This document shows, piece by piece, positions 48,011 to 61,412 of a DNA stretch of 64,000 nt. The notes beneath the pieces were generated by a model. It was not told where the DNA came from. It did not search any database and saw only the letters and a list, made by a program, of their open reading frames with translations. Positions within the stretch are counted from its first letter, which is position 1; every line of letters begins with the position of its first letter. The DNA lies in NCBI RefSeq assembly GCF_003945595.2, contig NW_024104355.1:1362943-1426942 (forward strand). Reading direction: 5' to 3'. Made by a program: the position numbers and the translations under genes. The DNA comes from Pipra filicauda (Eukaryota > Chordata > Aves > Passeriformes > Pipridae).

Positions 48011-50400
48011 ACAGAATCAGAGAATATGCTGAGTTGGAAGGGACCCACAAGGATGATCAAGTCCAACTCTTAGCCCTGCACAGAACCACCCCAAAGAGTC
48101 ACATCATGTGCCTGAGAGTATCTTGAATTCTGTCAGGCTTGGTGGTATGACCGCTTCCCTGGGGAGCTTGTTCCAGTGTCCAGCCACTCTTGAGGTAAAG
48201 AACCTTTTTCTAATATCTAACCTAAACCTCCCCTGACACAACTTCAGGCCATTTCCTCGGGTTCTGTCACTGGTCACCACAGAAAAGAGATCAGTACCTG
48301 TCCCTTTTCTTCCCCTGACAAGGAAGTTGTAGACTGCAAGAAGGTCTCCCCTCAGTCTCGTCTTCTCCAGGCTGAACAGACCAAGTGACCTCAGCTGCTC
48401 CTCATACAGCTTCCCCTCAAGGCCCTTCACCATCTTTGTTGCCCTCCTTTAGATGCTCTCTAACAGCTTAATATCTTACATTGTGGTGCCCAAAACTGCA
48501 CACAATATTCAAGGTGAGGCCACACCAGTGCAGAGCAGAGCGGGACAATCCCCTCCCTTGACTGGCTGGCAATGCTTTGCCTGATGCCCCCCAGGCCCTC
48601 CTGGCTGCCAGGGCACTGCTGACTCATATTCAGCTTGCCATTGACCAATGGCAAGTCCCTTTCTGTGGCTCTGCTTTCCAGCATCTCATTTTGCAGTCTG
48701 TACGAACATCCAGAGTTGCCCCATCTCAGGTACAGAATCCATCACTTTCCCTTGTTGAACTTCATATGACTGCTGATTGCCTAGTCCTCTAATATGTCAA
48801 AGTCTCTCTGCAGGGCCTCCCTGCCTTCAAGGGAGTCAACAGCTCCTCCCAGTTTTGTATTGCTTGAGATGGAGCCCTGTGGAGCCCCACTAGAGACAGG
48901 TCACCAGTCTGATGTTGCCCCGTTCACCGTCACCCTCTGTGTTCGACCCATGAACCAATTGCTCACCCACCACATGATGTGTTTATCCATCTGTGTGCTG
49001 GACAAAATGTCCAGAAGGTTCCTCTGGGAGATAGTATTGAAAGCTTTACTGAGATTCAAAAAGATTACATCAACTGGCTTCACGTGATCAACTAGGTGGG
49101 TTAACTTGTCATAAAAGGAAATCAGGTTGAATAAGCATGACTTTCCTCTCATGAAGCTGTGCTGGCTGTGATCGATGACAGTGTTGTCTTTCAGGTGTTT
49201 TTCAATACTTCCCAGAATAATCTTCTCCATAACTTTACCAGGCACTGAAGTGAGACTGACAGGTCTGTAGCTTGTAGTCCTTCTTGCCCTTCTTGAAAAT
49301 TGGGACAATATTCCACAGCTTCCAGTCAGCTGGGACCTCTCCCAATTCCCAAGACCATGCAAGAATCCTCAAGAGAGGTTTTGTGATGACATCAGCCAAC
49401 TCTTTGAGGATTCTCAGATGAATCTCATCAGGCCCCATAGATTTGTAGGGATCTAGCTGAAGCAGCAGATCCCACACAATTTCAGGGTCAACTGGGAGTA
49501 GATCATTCTCGCAGTCATGGTCTGCCAGCTCAGGGCACTGACACTTCCTTGGTCCCTCATCTATGTTGAAGACAGAGACAAAGAAAGTGTTAAACACCTC
49601 TGCCTTGTCTCTGTTCCTGTTTGTGAGGTGACCATCCTCATTTTGTACAGGGCTAATGATATTTCTGTACTGCCTATTGCCATTAATATATTTGAAAAAC
49701 CTCCTTTTGTAGTCCCCCACATTTCTGGCAGCTTCAGCTCCAGTTGAGCTTTGGCCACACGAATTTTCTCCCTGCAGTAGCAAGGAGCATCCCTGAATTC
49801 TTCACGTGTCACTTGACCTTGCTTCCACAAAGCATAACCTTCCTTTTTTGCCTTATTTCCAAGACAAGGTCCCTGTTCAGCCAGCTGGCCTTCTGCCTTA
49901 CCTGCTTGAATTCTGACATCTGGGAATTGCCTGCTTCCATGCCCTTAGGAGGTGATGTTTGAAAAGTAACTAGCGCTGATGGACCCCAGCACCTGCAAAA
50001 CATTTTCCCAGGGGAACTTACTTACTAATTCCCTGAGCAGCCTGAAGTCTGCTCTCCTCATGCCCAGAGTTGAGGTTTTGCTGGCACTTTTCCTTCTGTC
50101 GACAGAGATTTTAAACTCGATCACTTCACTGTTGCTGTGGCCAAGACGGCCACCAATCTCCACTTTGGTCATGAGATCCATTCAGTTGACAAGCAGCAGA
50201 TCAAGGAGGGCATCTTTCTGAGTCAGCTCCCTTAGGACCTGGTCCATAAATTTGTCATTCAGTTTTTTTAGGAATCTTCTTGCCCAGGTTGTACAAGTTG
50301 TGTGATGCTCCCAGTTAATTTCTTGCAAGTTGAAGTCCCCCATAAGGACTAGGGCAATTGACTTTGAAGTGTTTAGCAGATGCTTGCAAGATGTGTAGAA
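48011..50400 (-). mobile_element. CR1 LINE, endonuclease to 3' end (longest copy here)
   Basis: This is a 2.4-kb CR1 in minus orientation. The 3' tail is at 48011-48070 (GAGTTGGAAGGGACCCACAAGG on the plus strand). Reading upstream on the minus strand come the ORF2 C-terminus ([15 protein letters not shown]), an RT domain (VPGKVMEKIIL, FMRGKSCLFNL, LSKAFNTI, LDPYKSMGPDEIHLR), and the end of the AP-type endonuclease with a readable MGDFN box at about 50327-50342. The RT active-site segment with FADD is deleted around 48866, and frames shift several times. The element is inactive. The 5' end is truncated within the endonuclease. Confidence 0.93.
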
Positions 50401-51963
50401 ATAATAGTGGCTTTAGGAAAAGTTTCTAGAGTGAAAACTAGGTACTGGTTTTATGGTCTTGACAAAGAATGTGTTGGCAGTGGGTAATGGTTGCTGCTGA
50501 GGTAGAGGAAAATTGCTATGATATCATGAGGCCCTCAGCTTCAGAAGCTACTGGTTGGGGACACTGAGGGGCAGACAAGGAAGCAGGTTAAAGGAACTGC
50601 TTTCTGCAGGAAAAGAGAGCTTCAGTCTTGAAGGAGAACCAGTGAGTGCAATAGGGTAATGTAGAGTAATTTCTGCTTATGGGTATGATGACTAGCCCAA
50701 AGAGGGGATTTCTGTGTGAGGAGGGAGTGTACCGCTGGCCTGAGGAGTGGAAGGACCCCCAAGGAGCTCTAGGTAGTAGGCGGGACTTTATCAAGAATTG
50801 TGTATTCTTGGTGGTAGCAGAATTGTATATTTGAATTAATTTTTTAATTTGAATCTTGCAGTACTGCTGAAAGCAGTATCCATTCTTGGGGTTACTGTCT
50901 GCCTCAGAAAACAGGGCAGGTTGTTGAATGGAAGAAACTTGGTTATCTCAGGTGGGACTGGGCAGTTCCTCCATGAATTGTGCTATTTCCCACTCGGAAA
51001 TGAGGACATGATAGCAAAGCAAGCTCTGATGAAAAAAAAGATACCCTCACTCTTTTACTTCTTCCTCTCTTATCAACCTTCCCTTCCCCTGTCTTCTTTG
51101 CCAGTAACTCTCTCATGTGTTTCACCGCCTCTGTTGCCCCTATCTCAGGTCTCACGCATGAAGCCTGAGCTTCTTCAGTGAGTGATAAGATACTGGAGTA
51201 ACAAGGGGTTTGAAGAAAAGAAATACAAGCCAGAGAAAAAAATCTTCATTTGAAGAAGGAATGCCATGTTGTTTGTCTTGTGTAGTGTTCTTGTTCAATG
51301 AAATTATCTGTACAGTCTCATAATTAATTCTTTTTTCTTGCTGTTATATCAATTAGCATATAACACAGATAAATTGGAGAGGCAGTGGTTGGTATTTTGC
51401 CTTCAGCAGCCAACAGTGTAATACATTAAGCCATTGAATCATCTACAGTGCTGCAGAACATTTCTGCCTTTGAAAAAAAGTGCCCACCATTAACGTGCTA
51501 GCAAAGAAAAATGAGCCAGAAGTTTATGGCAAAGAGGCAGTGCTTCAAATGTACATTTTATGCTGCTAAAGAAGACCACAGTACTGTGACCAAAATCCCA
51601 TTAAATGGAACACTTTCTATTTAAATCTTCCCATGACATGATTCTGGTATTACTGTACCGAGGAGGCACATAACCGTCAGGCTTAAAGTCTGCTCTTCTT
51701 TCCTTTCTTGAATGGCTCTGCAGACTCAGGCTGTCACTTCCAGTTCAGAATCTCAGGCTAAGTGCCAAACTTCTGGGCAGAACAACGCCTCACCTCTGAC
51801 TGTTGCTGAACCCCTTAGCCTGTGTACCTTACCCAGTGTGGCATTAGCAACTTGGTGCTCAGTTAAGGAAACTCAAGACCTCGCAAGGAAAACTGCAATG
51901 CACTTACCTCTTCTCTTGGCCATCAGCTTTGCTGTGTTCCTCATGGGATGAACTCCAGCACAG
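50401..51963. other. Intergenic DNA, nothing recognised
   Basis: There is no gene, RNA or identified repeat. Open frames of 60-110 codons lack any domain signature. Confidence 0.5.
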
Positions 51964-52685
51964 TGTTATTTGTGAGTGCCTGCCGTGGTAGAGTGATGCA
52001 CACCACTCGTAAGAAAGAAGTAGCAAGTTGTTTATTGACATAAAACAGCAATTTAACAAAGTTTGATAGTAATTGCAACAACGGCTTAACAAGATTTGAT
52101 GGCAAGGTACACTTGGTTATTACTGCATAGAGGGCAGGGTCAGACAAAACTGTTGAATTTGTTGAGTCATGAAGTTCATAAAGGACCTCCTTGCATTCTA
52201 AACTCCTTCTCAGAGGGAAGCTTAGATGCTGCTGGATCCAGACTTAGCCTCAGACTTCCTCAATGGTTTATGGCTAAATGATTGTATTTGCACAATCCAT
52301 CCTTTATATCACTTAGCTAAGATTTAAAAGTAGAGAAGGCTATTAATCACTTATTGAGAATCCATTGTGGCCAGGAATCTCTCTGCCTTGAGGAGTAACC
52401 TTGAGAGGCGTCCCTACTGAAGTGGAGATCCTGGCGTGCTGCCTACGGCTGTGCAGCAGGGCTTAACATACCGCTGTCTGTCCACAATTTATGGAGTAAG
52501 ATAATGACTTACAGTCCGATTTGCATACCAATTAGATAAATTAGTTTCTTCCAAACTTGGCTTGAGTCAGACCTTGACCAGGACTATGGTGGGGGAATGA
52601 GGGTGTGTTGCTCAGATTAGCCCTTGGCTACCGTGCTGTTTTCCATCTGCCCTGAATCCACTATGAGTTGAATGCAGCCATCACA
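51964..52685 (-). mobile_element. Candidate solitary ERV-type LTR
   Basis: The region begins TGTTATTTGTGAG and can be closed at ...GCCATCACA, so it has TG...CA ends. In minus orientation an AATAAA signal lies at about 52032-52037, followed within 70 bp by a short R/U5-like tail ending near 51964. This layout is that of an avian LTR of about 720 bp. No internal retroviral sequence is adjacent. I could not find a clean target-site duplication, so the 52685 end is uncertain. Confidence 0.5.
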
Positions 52686-55600
52686 ACCAGACTCATCCAT
52701 TACAACCACTACTGGTGCTTATCACTTGAGCAGCATTGTGGGAAATAAAGGTCAGGTTTTGGGGGCTGGGGAGAGGACATGACCACAGTTCTTCGCCTGT
52801 CTTTTTCCATGGATGGAAAGGCCTCTGGCAGTGTTAACCTGGCCAACACTGAGTGGAGTGCAATAACTCGAACTAGAAGTTTTTTGTTGCTGTTTTTGAA
52901 TCACCCTTTGGGCATTTAAGGCCTGCTGTGGTTTCTGACCCGTACAGAGAAGGGTTTCTCACCACAAAGGGTAGCAAACTGCAGTGAGTTACAATTAGAG
53001 TCTGCGTGCATCCACTGTAAACATCTGACATTATCTCGAATGCCACACTGAACTCTCTTTCAAGAGCTGGTCTTGGATACACTTAGATACACTTAATGCT
53101 GGCTTACATTAAATTTTTTAACTGCTTGTAGTAATCCCAAGTGCAGTGTATAAAGAGTGGAATACAGGAGCTGGTTCAGAGAAGGGTAAAAAAAGATGCT
53201 TAAATGAATCTTCATAGACTGTCACCCCAAGCTCCCCAAATATTGATGATGCTAGAAACAATAGTATAAGAGAAAAAAGGAACATAAATGATAAGCTAAA
53301 ATCTAGGAGTCTTACTTTGTCCACTGACAGGCTAAAATATTCCTCCTTTTTTTTTACATTCTGTATAGGAAAGTCAGCTTTTTTTGCTCCCAGTTCAAGA
53401 CTTTTGGTGCAATCATAATTTCTACAATGTAAACAGCTATAGCACTATTTTCATAATTACCTAGCTGGTAAAATATGTAGAAAATTCATCAGATTTGGGA
53501 TTCCTCCTAGAAACAACTAGCAATAGCCAGTAGATTAACCAGAGTTTTTTCATGTTTGCATGTTGGCTTTGGTTTTTTGCGTCTTGTGCTTGGATATCAA
53601 ACTTTTCTTTTTTTTATTATGGCTAGATCAGTTGCCTTAGCCTTAGTTTTCTTCCTTCAACCTAGAACTTTAGCAATATTGAAACAGGATTTACTTTCAG
53701 GTAACTATTCAGTGTCTGTCTAGCTAAAGTGATTTTACTCCCTCCTTGCAGTTTAAGTGGACATCACAGTTACTAGCAACAGTGGTGAGCTCTCTGCAGG
53801 TCTCAGAGAGGACACAAAGACCTGAATCATCAGATATCTGATTTCCCATATCAGTCCTTAGTCACATTGGGCAATGCAGAAGTCTGAATTAATGTTCATC
53901 TCTTTTCTGAGTGAATAGGACTACAGAATTTTTCCTAATGCTCACTACGAGAGAAGTAAACTCAGCTAAAACCAAACACACACCCCCCCCAACCTCACAA
54001 TCCCAAATAAGCTAAGAGGAATAATATATTTAAAGGGATATGCCTGTTAAAATATGGTGTCTTTGAGGTAACTGAGCCCATCCTTTATTGCAAATATTTT
54101 TTATAATTTTTCCAGCCAATATAACTATTTGTCAAAGCTCTCTTTTGTTCAAACAAGCGCTTGCTGCCTGTCTGCTCAGTCCTGCAGTGCAGCCATTGAG
54201 CTGAATTTATGGCACAACAGTCATTACTGTGCCAAGCCCAACCAGCTGCTATTTAACAAAGAAATCCCCCAAAATCTAAGAAACAAAACCACCGGTTGTG
54301 CCTAACAATGCAGAATTAGATGGTAGCGGACAGAGAAGCTTTATTGGAGCACTAATGTTCACTGAAGTATCAGGGACACTGGAAATGAATGGCAGAGTAA
54401 GCAGCACGTTGAATAAATGTCTCCTCCAAGTTTATTCCACTGTAAGAGCCCTTCTCAATGTAGGGTGTTGCTGCAGTGTACACAGAGAGCCAAACACTCA
54501 CTTAGAGTGAACAAAAGCCTGTCTCCCGCTGTTGCTTAATGCTGTAACTTTTATTAGCAGCAAGTGACAGCAGTTTAGCCTCCCTTCTTTTTTCTAGATG
54601 ATTACATTCTTAAGCCGATTGACTGTGGTGACTAAAGGCAGCTGTTGATCCACACTCTTTCCTCTTACACACACAATGGCACACAAAGAAAAGAAACACC
54701 AGATTTTGTGTGTTCAGGTTATGCTTAAGGTTTTGATTGCCTTAGCAAAGGTGAAAAATTGGTTGCTGTGTCAGGAGCCTGGGATCCCTAGGGGCACAGT
54801 TTCCACCTGCCTAGCAAAAGCAGGTGAGGATGCTCTGAGTTTGGGAGCACAGAACTGAGCCTCTCTCCTAAAGTCCCTTCCCTCTTGCCCCAGACATGAG
54901 GGAAAAGGTGAGAAAGAGGAGCACATGTATGTATTTGGTTGGTGGGCTACTAAGTCACTAACCAGGGAAATCCCTGACAAGAAGAGGAAGAATTAGTGAA
55001 TCAAATATAAATGCAGCCCACACAGTCTTTACACAGAGTTGAATGTAGATGTGTAAATGGAATTTTTTTTTTTGCTCGTGGTTGTTTGTACCTAGATCTG
55101 TTTCGACCCCCCGAGTCCAGGCAGGTACTTTGCTCCAGGCTCAAAAGACCTTCAGGACATCCAAAGCGGCAGCTGCCTTTTCTGTTAAGGTTTAGGGATG
55201 CGATGCCAGTGCAGGGGGATGTAGACGGTGTAAAACGGGTGGTTCACTGAACTTGCAAGCCGTTCTTTGAGCTCGTAAAGAGCACTACTATAGGGAACGG
55301 TATTGGGAAAGGATTCCTCACAACCGCAAAACAACTAAAAAGCTGTTTTTCGGGGAGATACTTTTAACTAACTTGTCTCTGTGAATTGGCACAAAATTTT
55401 ACCCAGGAGGAAAAAGACAGTGGAAGTGGAGTTGCAGCCATAATTACCTAATTAAGCTTTTTTTCAAGGAAAAACATGTCTTAGATATCACCTTATCTGC
55501 TGTAAATTAATGGAAGAAAACCAATTTCTTTCTGCAAAGATTTAGGAGACAAATTTCCTGGCTCAGCCTCTATTGGCTGCAGTGCATAGTAAATACACCA

Positions 55601-56130
55601 GTTACAGGCCTCAGGAGAGGTTGACATAACAAGAAGACTCCTGCCACTGTCTTATCTCAGGTGAGAGGTAATTTGCTGTTTAAAGGAACATCCAAGAGCA
55701 AGGCCTCATTTACAAAAGGAAAATACAAGTGAAGGAAGTGGTGGTTTGGTTTTTTTTCTTGTGCACAAACCAGTGAGCCTGCAGTGAAAAGGATCTAACC
55801 ATAAAATTTACATTTTCCTCCCTGACAAAACTGGGGTATCTGCTTAGGAGCCTCTCTAGCTAATACAAAAACACACACTGAAAAAGTCTTCCAGGTGAAA
55901 TCCAACTGAATGCAGCCAAGATACAATCACAGCTTTTAAAGGGATGGTCATGTGGGAAAAAAATATTTTGACATCTCAAATTGGAGCTTTCAAAAATGGT
56001 TAAAACAAAAGGTACTTTTTCTACGGGGAACCTGTGCCATCTGTTTTACTGCTTTGGAAGCCGCAATAGGGAAAAAGTTCCTTTCATGTGCTAACAACAA
56101 ATGAGAAATGCTGGCATCCTTATTACCTTT

Positions 56131-56172
<42 letters not shown>

Positions 56173-59100
56173 TACCTAAGCTCCCATTCATATTTGTGTG
56201 ACATAAAATTATTTATGAAGTATTGGCCAGACACACAGCTTGTAAACTGATGGAAAAGCTGCTTGATTCTGCTTTGTGCAGTGTGCAAATAGATTTATGC
56301 ACAGTGGAAGAACTTAACAGGGATGACAATTTGATAAGTGACATTGTTGCAGTAATATATTTAGAGGAGAAAACCTACGCTAGATCTCAGAAGCTTGAGT
56401 AGACATAGATAATAGCTCACTGGTAAACCATATCCTGAGAAATGAAAGTGCTGCCAGTGTGCTGTCAGATAGGGAAAGTCTATTCAATAATGGAATGACA
56501 CACTAGGGAAGCAGGTGGCTTTCAAGGTGGTAATAGAAGTATGAGCATGGGTCTGAGCTGGAAAGGTCAGAGTCCAATAGAGTAAGCACCAGCGAATGGA
56601 AAGATCCTGGGTTTTGTGCACCTGTCAGAAATTTGCTCGGTTTAAAAACATTTTGTAAAATTCTGCAGCTATTGATGGAGTGATACAGTAAAATATGGTA
56701 TTTTAATTTCAACCCATCAGTGCCTGGTTTTAGTTCATACAAATCTGTTTTCTGCCTGGATGATATAAGGTGAGAAGGTCTGTAAGTCACAAAACCTCTG
56801 ATGATGATAACCATATAAAAGGGTTAAAAGCTCAGCTCTACTGCTTCTCTTCACATCACCTTTAATCCATCCCCAGCATTCTCAGAATAGTCCATCGATT
56901 GTTACATCACCTCAAAGAAAAGAAATTAAAGCTTACCTACAACAGCATATGTAGAACATGACTGTAAAAGCTGCTTCCCCATGATGAGTTTTCCAAAGAC
57001 CTGGGCTAAACCAGCAGCTATACTTTTCAGGTAGGGGTGGTGTCTTTTACACGGTCCCTTTAACTGAAGCTAAAATGAAGTGGTTTCTCTGGATTCCAGG
57101 GCACAGGAGCAGAGTATGCAATACTGCCCTGGGCCACACTGATCTGGGCTGCACCTGCCCATTGCAGGCACTGTCGTGTTTAAACACACCACCTCCCTTT
57201 CCAAGCTGTGGTGTGAATGTACCTACATCAGTAATCCCTTCAATGGGAAACAAAAATCCCAGTGTTGGCAGAACCATCTATTTCATTATTCAGAAGGAGC
57301 TGCATGTATTTATTTTGGTTATCTCTACCAGTAGGTGTCATAATACAGCAATCTGTGAAAATTCTTGGTGGAGTAGGAGATAAAGTGGTTAAATAAACAC
57401 TAATAATTATGGAATTTTATTGAAATTATTGGATGTCAGTGGTTAAAAGAGTGGTTAAATTTGCTAAATGCTATTACACAGACATTACTCTCCTTGTTTT
57501 GGGAGTTCTGCAAATTAAAACCCCTGTCATTGCGCCAAAAATTACTTTTTGATGCCTGTGGAATATATCAGTTCCTCTTGTTCCAAGAATGGTACCTGCC
57601 CTTCAGTGGGACATGCTAATAATGGGGTAGGTAAGTGACCGAAGAATTACATCCTCTAAAGGAATTAATTAGAACCTCTCCTTTGAGGAAAGATATTCAA
57701 AATGAATGCTACACACACTTGCTGTGTCTAAGAGCAGTCCACAGGTGTTTTTGTCACACATTAAAGCACACTCTCACCATGTCCATTTTTGGGATGACTC
57801 TGGTTTCATCCTTTTGGGTGAACAAAAAAAAAAAGCTGTCTACTCTGTGAAATCAATTAAAAGGAACTGTAATATGTCAGATAGTCAACAAGGTGCCTGG
57901 GGTTACTAGGAACATGTCCACTCAGAGGTGCTGCAAATTACTTTATGACGTGCGTTTTCTCTCACCTTCCCTGTACCAAGCCTGCAGAGCTGCAGGTACT
58001 CAGTGCTCATGGATATCCATTCATGCATCTGAGGGTCCAAATTCCAAACAACGTGTTTAGCTGTTTAGTTTTCAAGCCTTTGCGTGCACAGGCATGTTGC
58101 AATTTAAGAGAAGTAAAGTAGGGGTGTTTTAAAGCTTTATCCAGTTGCTGGCCTGATGGCTTCTGAATACATCTCTCCTGCTCCCAATAAAGGCATCTGT
58201 TAAAACGTTTTGAGGTTGTTTTGTTGTTGGTGGTTTTGGTTTTTGGTTTTTGTTTTTAATATTTATCTTAGCCCTGTAAAGATTGTAGTTGCAAAAAACC
58301 ACCCCTATCACATTACATGAAAGGGCCTGTTACTATTCAGTGAGGGGAAAAAAACCTGAAGTGCAAAATCTTATTAGAAATGTATAAACATTCCTTGGTC
58401 TACTCTTGCTTCATGTGTGCAGCAAAGTTCTTACTCCAAGCTCCAGGGATCTTGTAAATCCATTCTGGGTATTTTTAAATGATTTTTGTAATCCATATTT
58501 TGAAGATATCCTGTGTTTTTAAGGCATTTGTGTTTACAGCTGAATTTCTACATTCTTAAAGGCTTAATATGAGAAACTAAATGGAGCCTCATCAACAGAA
58601 TTCCTCAGGACAGATGGAAGAAAAAATATTTAAGAATATGCATTTTCTTTTAGTGAAAACCCCAGCCCTGCAAATTCAGGAGAGTGTAAGAACAAATACA
58701 GCATGAGGTTAAGAGGGCACCATGGAAGCATATAGGATTAACCATGAGAAATTTGAGTGACTTCTAGTCAGGCAAGAGTTGATGGAACTCCTTAGATCAG
58801 ACTCACCAACACCCACAGAGAAACTCTTCTGGACCTCTGACCTGGAGGGACTGATTACCCAAGTCTTACTTGAGCGCTGGCTGTAACACAACACTGCAAT
58901 AAGTGCTGCCGTCTGCAGAACAGAACCAAAACTACTTAATTGGTAATAAAACTTCTTTGACAAGTGTGGGTTTTACACAGCACACCTCCACCATGTCATA
59001 TTGTCACTCTTGAAAGAAATGGGACAAGATCACTACATTATTTTTGTATCTCAAAATACTCTGGGAAGAAGTCTGGTCTCTTTTGAATTCAACAACAGTG

Positions 59101-59466
59101 AAATATTAACAAGGCAAAGCCACCACAATGAACCTGCTTGTCATGACTAGTGATCACTTCAGAGTGGTTTACTATTTATTAGCATTCCAGCTGAATCTAC
59201 TACTTGGCAACTAAATTTTACGAGTGAACATACCAAATTAGCGAGCAGGTTTCAGTGCATGAACACAGAGTCTCGCACCCAAACCAAATGCCTACCCTTT
59301 TTTGAACTGAAGGAAACTCAATCAGTAATGAATGAGCTTTTAACCTTCATCTTAGAGCTGTCAGCTTTCTAGAAAGCAACATATAGTCACAGAGTATTTG
59401 ATGCAAGCCTCCCAGGTCAGCTGTGATCACTGGAAGAACTATTATAATGAGAGATATGTAATCAAC
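52686..59466. other. Intergenic DNA, no gene recognised
   Basis: This is mostly unique-looking sequence. It contains C-runs (53985-53992), a T-run at 55064-55073 and the (TC)16 microsatellite. Regions around 54,100-54,560 and 55,370-55,520 have the motif-dense look of conserved non-coding DNA (for example TAATTACCTAATTA near 55,442), but conservation cannot be shown here. Confidence 0.45.
56137..56168. repeat. (TC)16 microsatellite
   Basis: Sixteen uninterrupted TC dinucleotides, followed by CA. Confidence 0.97.
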
Positions 59467-59955
59467 TGTCCTGGTTTTGGCTGGGATAATTTTCTTCCCA
59501 GTAGCTGGTGCAGTGCTATGGTTTGGATTTAGAATGAGAATAATGTTGATGACACACTGATATTTTAGTTGTTGCTAAGTAGGGGTCAGGGATTTTTCAG
59601 CTTCTCATCCCACCCCACCAGCAAGAAGGCTGGGAGGCACAAGAAGCAATGACTGAGCATGGCCAGGCCAGCTGACCCCAGCTGGCCAAAGGGATAACCC
59701 ATACCATATGGCATCTTGCTCAGTATATAAACTAGAGGGAACCAGGACCACTGTGCAGGAGGTGGCTGGGTTGTAAGCAATTGTACCCTGTTTGTGAGGT
59801 TTGCTAAAGCCTGAAGCTATGGCTTAGGTGAATGCTTCTCATTTCTATAAAGATCTTCTAAGCTCTCAGCCTGAGAGCTGCTCTCTGTTCAACAAGTTTC
59901 ACCCCTTTTTCCATTCAGGAGTAGCCTCAATAGCTGTTATGCACAGCCTGGGACA
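59467..59955 (+). mobile_element. Solitary ERVL-like LTR
   Basis: This 489-bp element starts TGTCCTGGTTTTGGCTGGG and ends GCACAGCCTGGGACA, giving imperfectly matching inverted termini (TGTCC/GGACA). It contains the AGTAGCTGGTGCAGTGCTATG and TTTTAGTTGTTGCTAAGTAG blocks I associate with ERVL-type LTRs of neoavian birds, and a TATA box (AGTATATAAACTAG) at about 59721-59734. No retroviral gene sequence adjoins it, so it is a solo LTR. The flanks (TCAAC before, GGATC after) do not form a target-site duplication, and the 3' third differs from the version I remember. Confidence 0.7.
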
Positions 59956-60737
59956 GGATCTGTATGATTTGAATTGTAGGTAACTCTAATAGTTCACTAA
60001 TATAAATTTAGTGAACAAAATGTTGACAAGTAGAGTAAAATGTGACTATTCGATATGTGTTGAGTTGAGTCTTGACTCAAGTAACTTCAAATGGACAGAT
60101 CTGGGTCTGCAGAGTCCTTTCAGGGGTTCGTGCTCATTAGAACACTCAATGTCTACTGATTTCTGCCATCATGTCATGCTATTCACACTGTATTACCATA
60201 ACAATGACATCCTCTTATTGGCAGGGAGCAGTAGAAGGCCAGTAAAAAATCGGTATCCTTGTTAATAATCTCATTTTCCCCTACAGAAGAAAAGAAAAAA
60301 AGTGTCTTTTTATAGTGACAAGGATGGGCAGATGGCCCTTTTTAAGCAAAGAAGCCTAATTTTCACTTCTTTACATCCTAAAAATGTACCATCTAGCATG
60401 ACATACAGAGGGACAGCTCGTAACCACATTTCTCTCTCAGTTTCTTGGCAGCAGAAGCCTCTTTCAAGTTCTAAAATATCAGCCTGAAGTCCCAGTGACA
60501 GTGACACTGGAAGATTTTTTGTACTACCACTGAAACTTCCTCAAACTGCCCACAATACCTGAACTATAGCATTTCTCAGAGATTTTCCAAAAACTTCTCA
60601 GTTCAAACATACAGAGAATACCAAAAGGCCATTGGGAATGAGAGCTTTTCTGTAGCATCATAACAGCCTACTCCTATGCATATTCTAGTAATGGGTCAAG
60701 AGATTGATTCCTCTGGGATGCCAGAAGTGGACCAAAG
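59956..60737. other. Intergenic DNA between LTR and CR1
   Basis: No gene is recognised. Two small inverted repeats occur: GTTCACTAA/TTAGTGAAC at 59992-60016, and TTGAGTC/GACTCAA around 60063-60079 with AP-1-like cores. Confidence 0.5.
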
Positions 60738-61412
60738 TTAACCTCATCATGCTCAACAAGGTCAAGTGCCAGGTCCTGCACCTGGGTCGGGGCAACCCTC
60801 AATATCAATACAGGCTGAGGAATGGATGGATTGAGAGTGGAGAAGGCTTGGGAATACTGCTGGATGAAAAACTGGACGTGATCCAGCAATGTGCACTTGC
60901 GGGCCAGAAAGACAGTCGTATCCTTGCTTGCCTCTTTAAAAGTGTAGCCTGCTCTGGAGTCCCCCATACGAGGAAGACACAGACCTGCTGGAGGAGGTTC
61001 AGAGGAAGGCCAAAAAAACAGTCAGAGGGCTAGAGCACCTCCCTTATGGGGAAACACTGAAAGAGTTGGGGTTGTTCAGCCTAGAGAAGAGAAGGCTCTT
61101 AGAGCAGCCTTCCACTATATAAGAAAGACAGAAAGGAAGTTTTTATCAAGGTCTGTAGTGACAAGCAGCAATGATTTTAAACTGAGGGTAAATTTATGTA
61201 GAATATAAGGAAGACATTTTTTACAATGCAGGTGGTGAGGCACTGAAAAAGTTACCCTGAGAAGCTGTGAATGCTCCAGCCCTGGAAGTGTTCAAGGCCA
61301 GGTTGGACAGGACTTCAAGCAAGTGAAACTTGTTCCTGCCCATGGAGAGAGGTTGGACAAATGATCTTTGAAGGTCCCCTCCAACCCAAACCATTCTTTG
61401 ATTATATGATTC
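60738..61412 (+). mobile_element. CR1 LINE 3' part of ORF2 and tail
   Basis: A plus-strand, 5'-truncated CR1 starting in the region encoding NKVKCQVLHLGRGNPQYQYR (about 60,750) and ending CCCCTCCAACCCAAACC, then TTTGATTATATGATTCTA at 61,412. The ORF2 C-terminal frame is interrupted and internal deletions shorten it to about 675 bp. It is inactive. Confidence 0.9.

Noticed and set aside
50849..51181. 110-codon plus-strand frame
   Set aside because: It is Leu/Ser/Pro-rich because of pyrimidine-rich DNA. No signal peptide or domain pattern is convincing.
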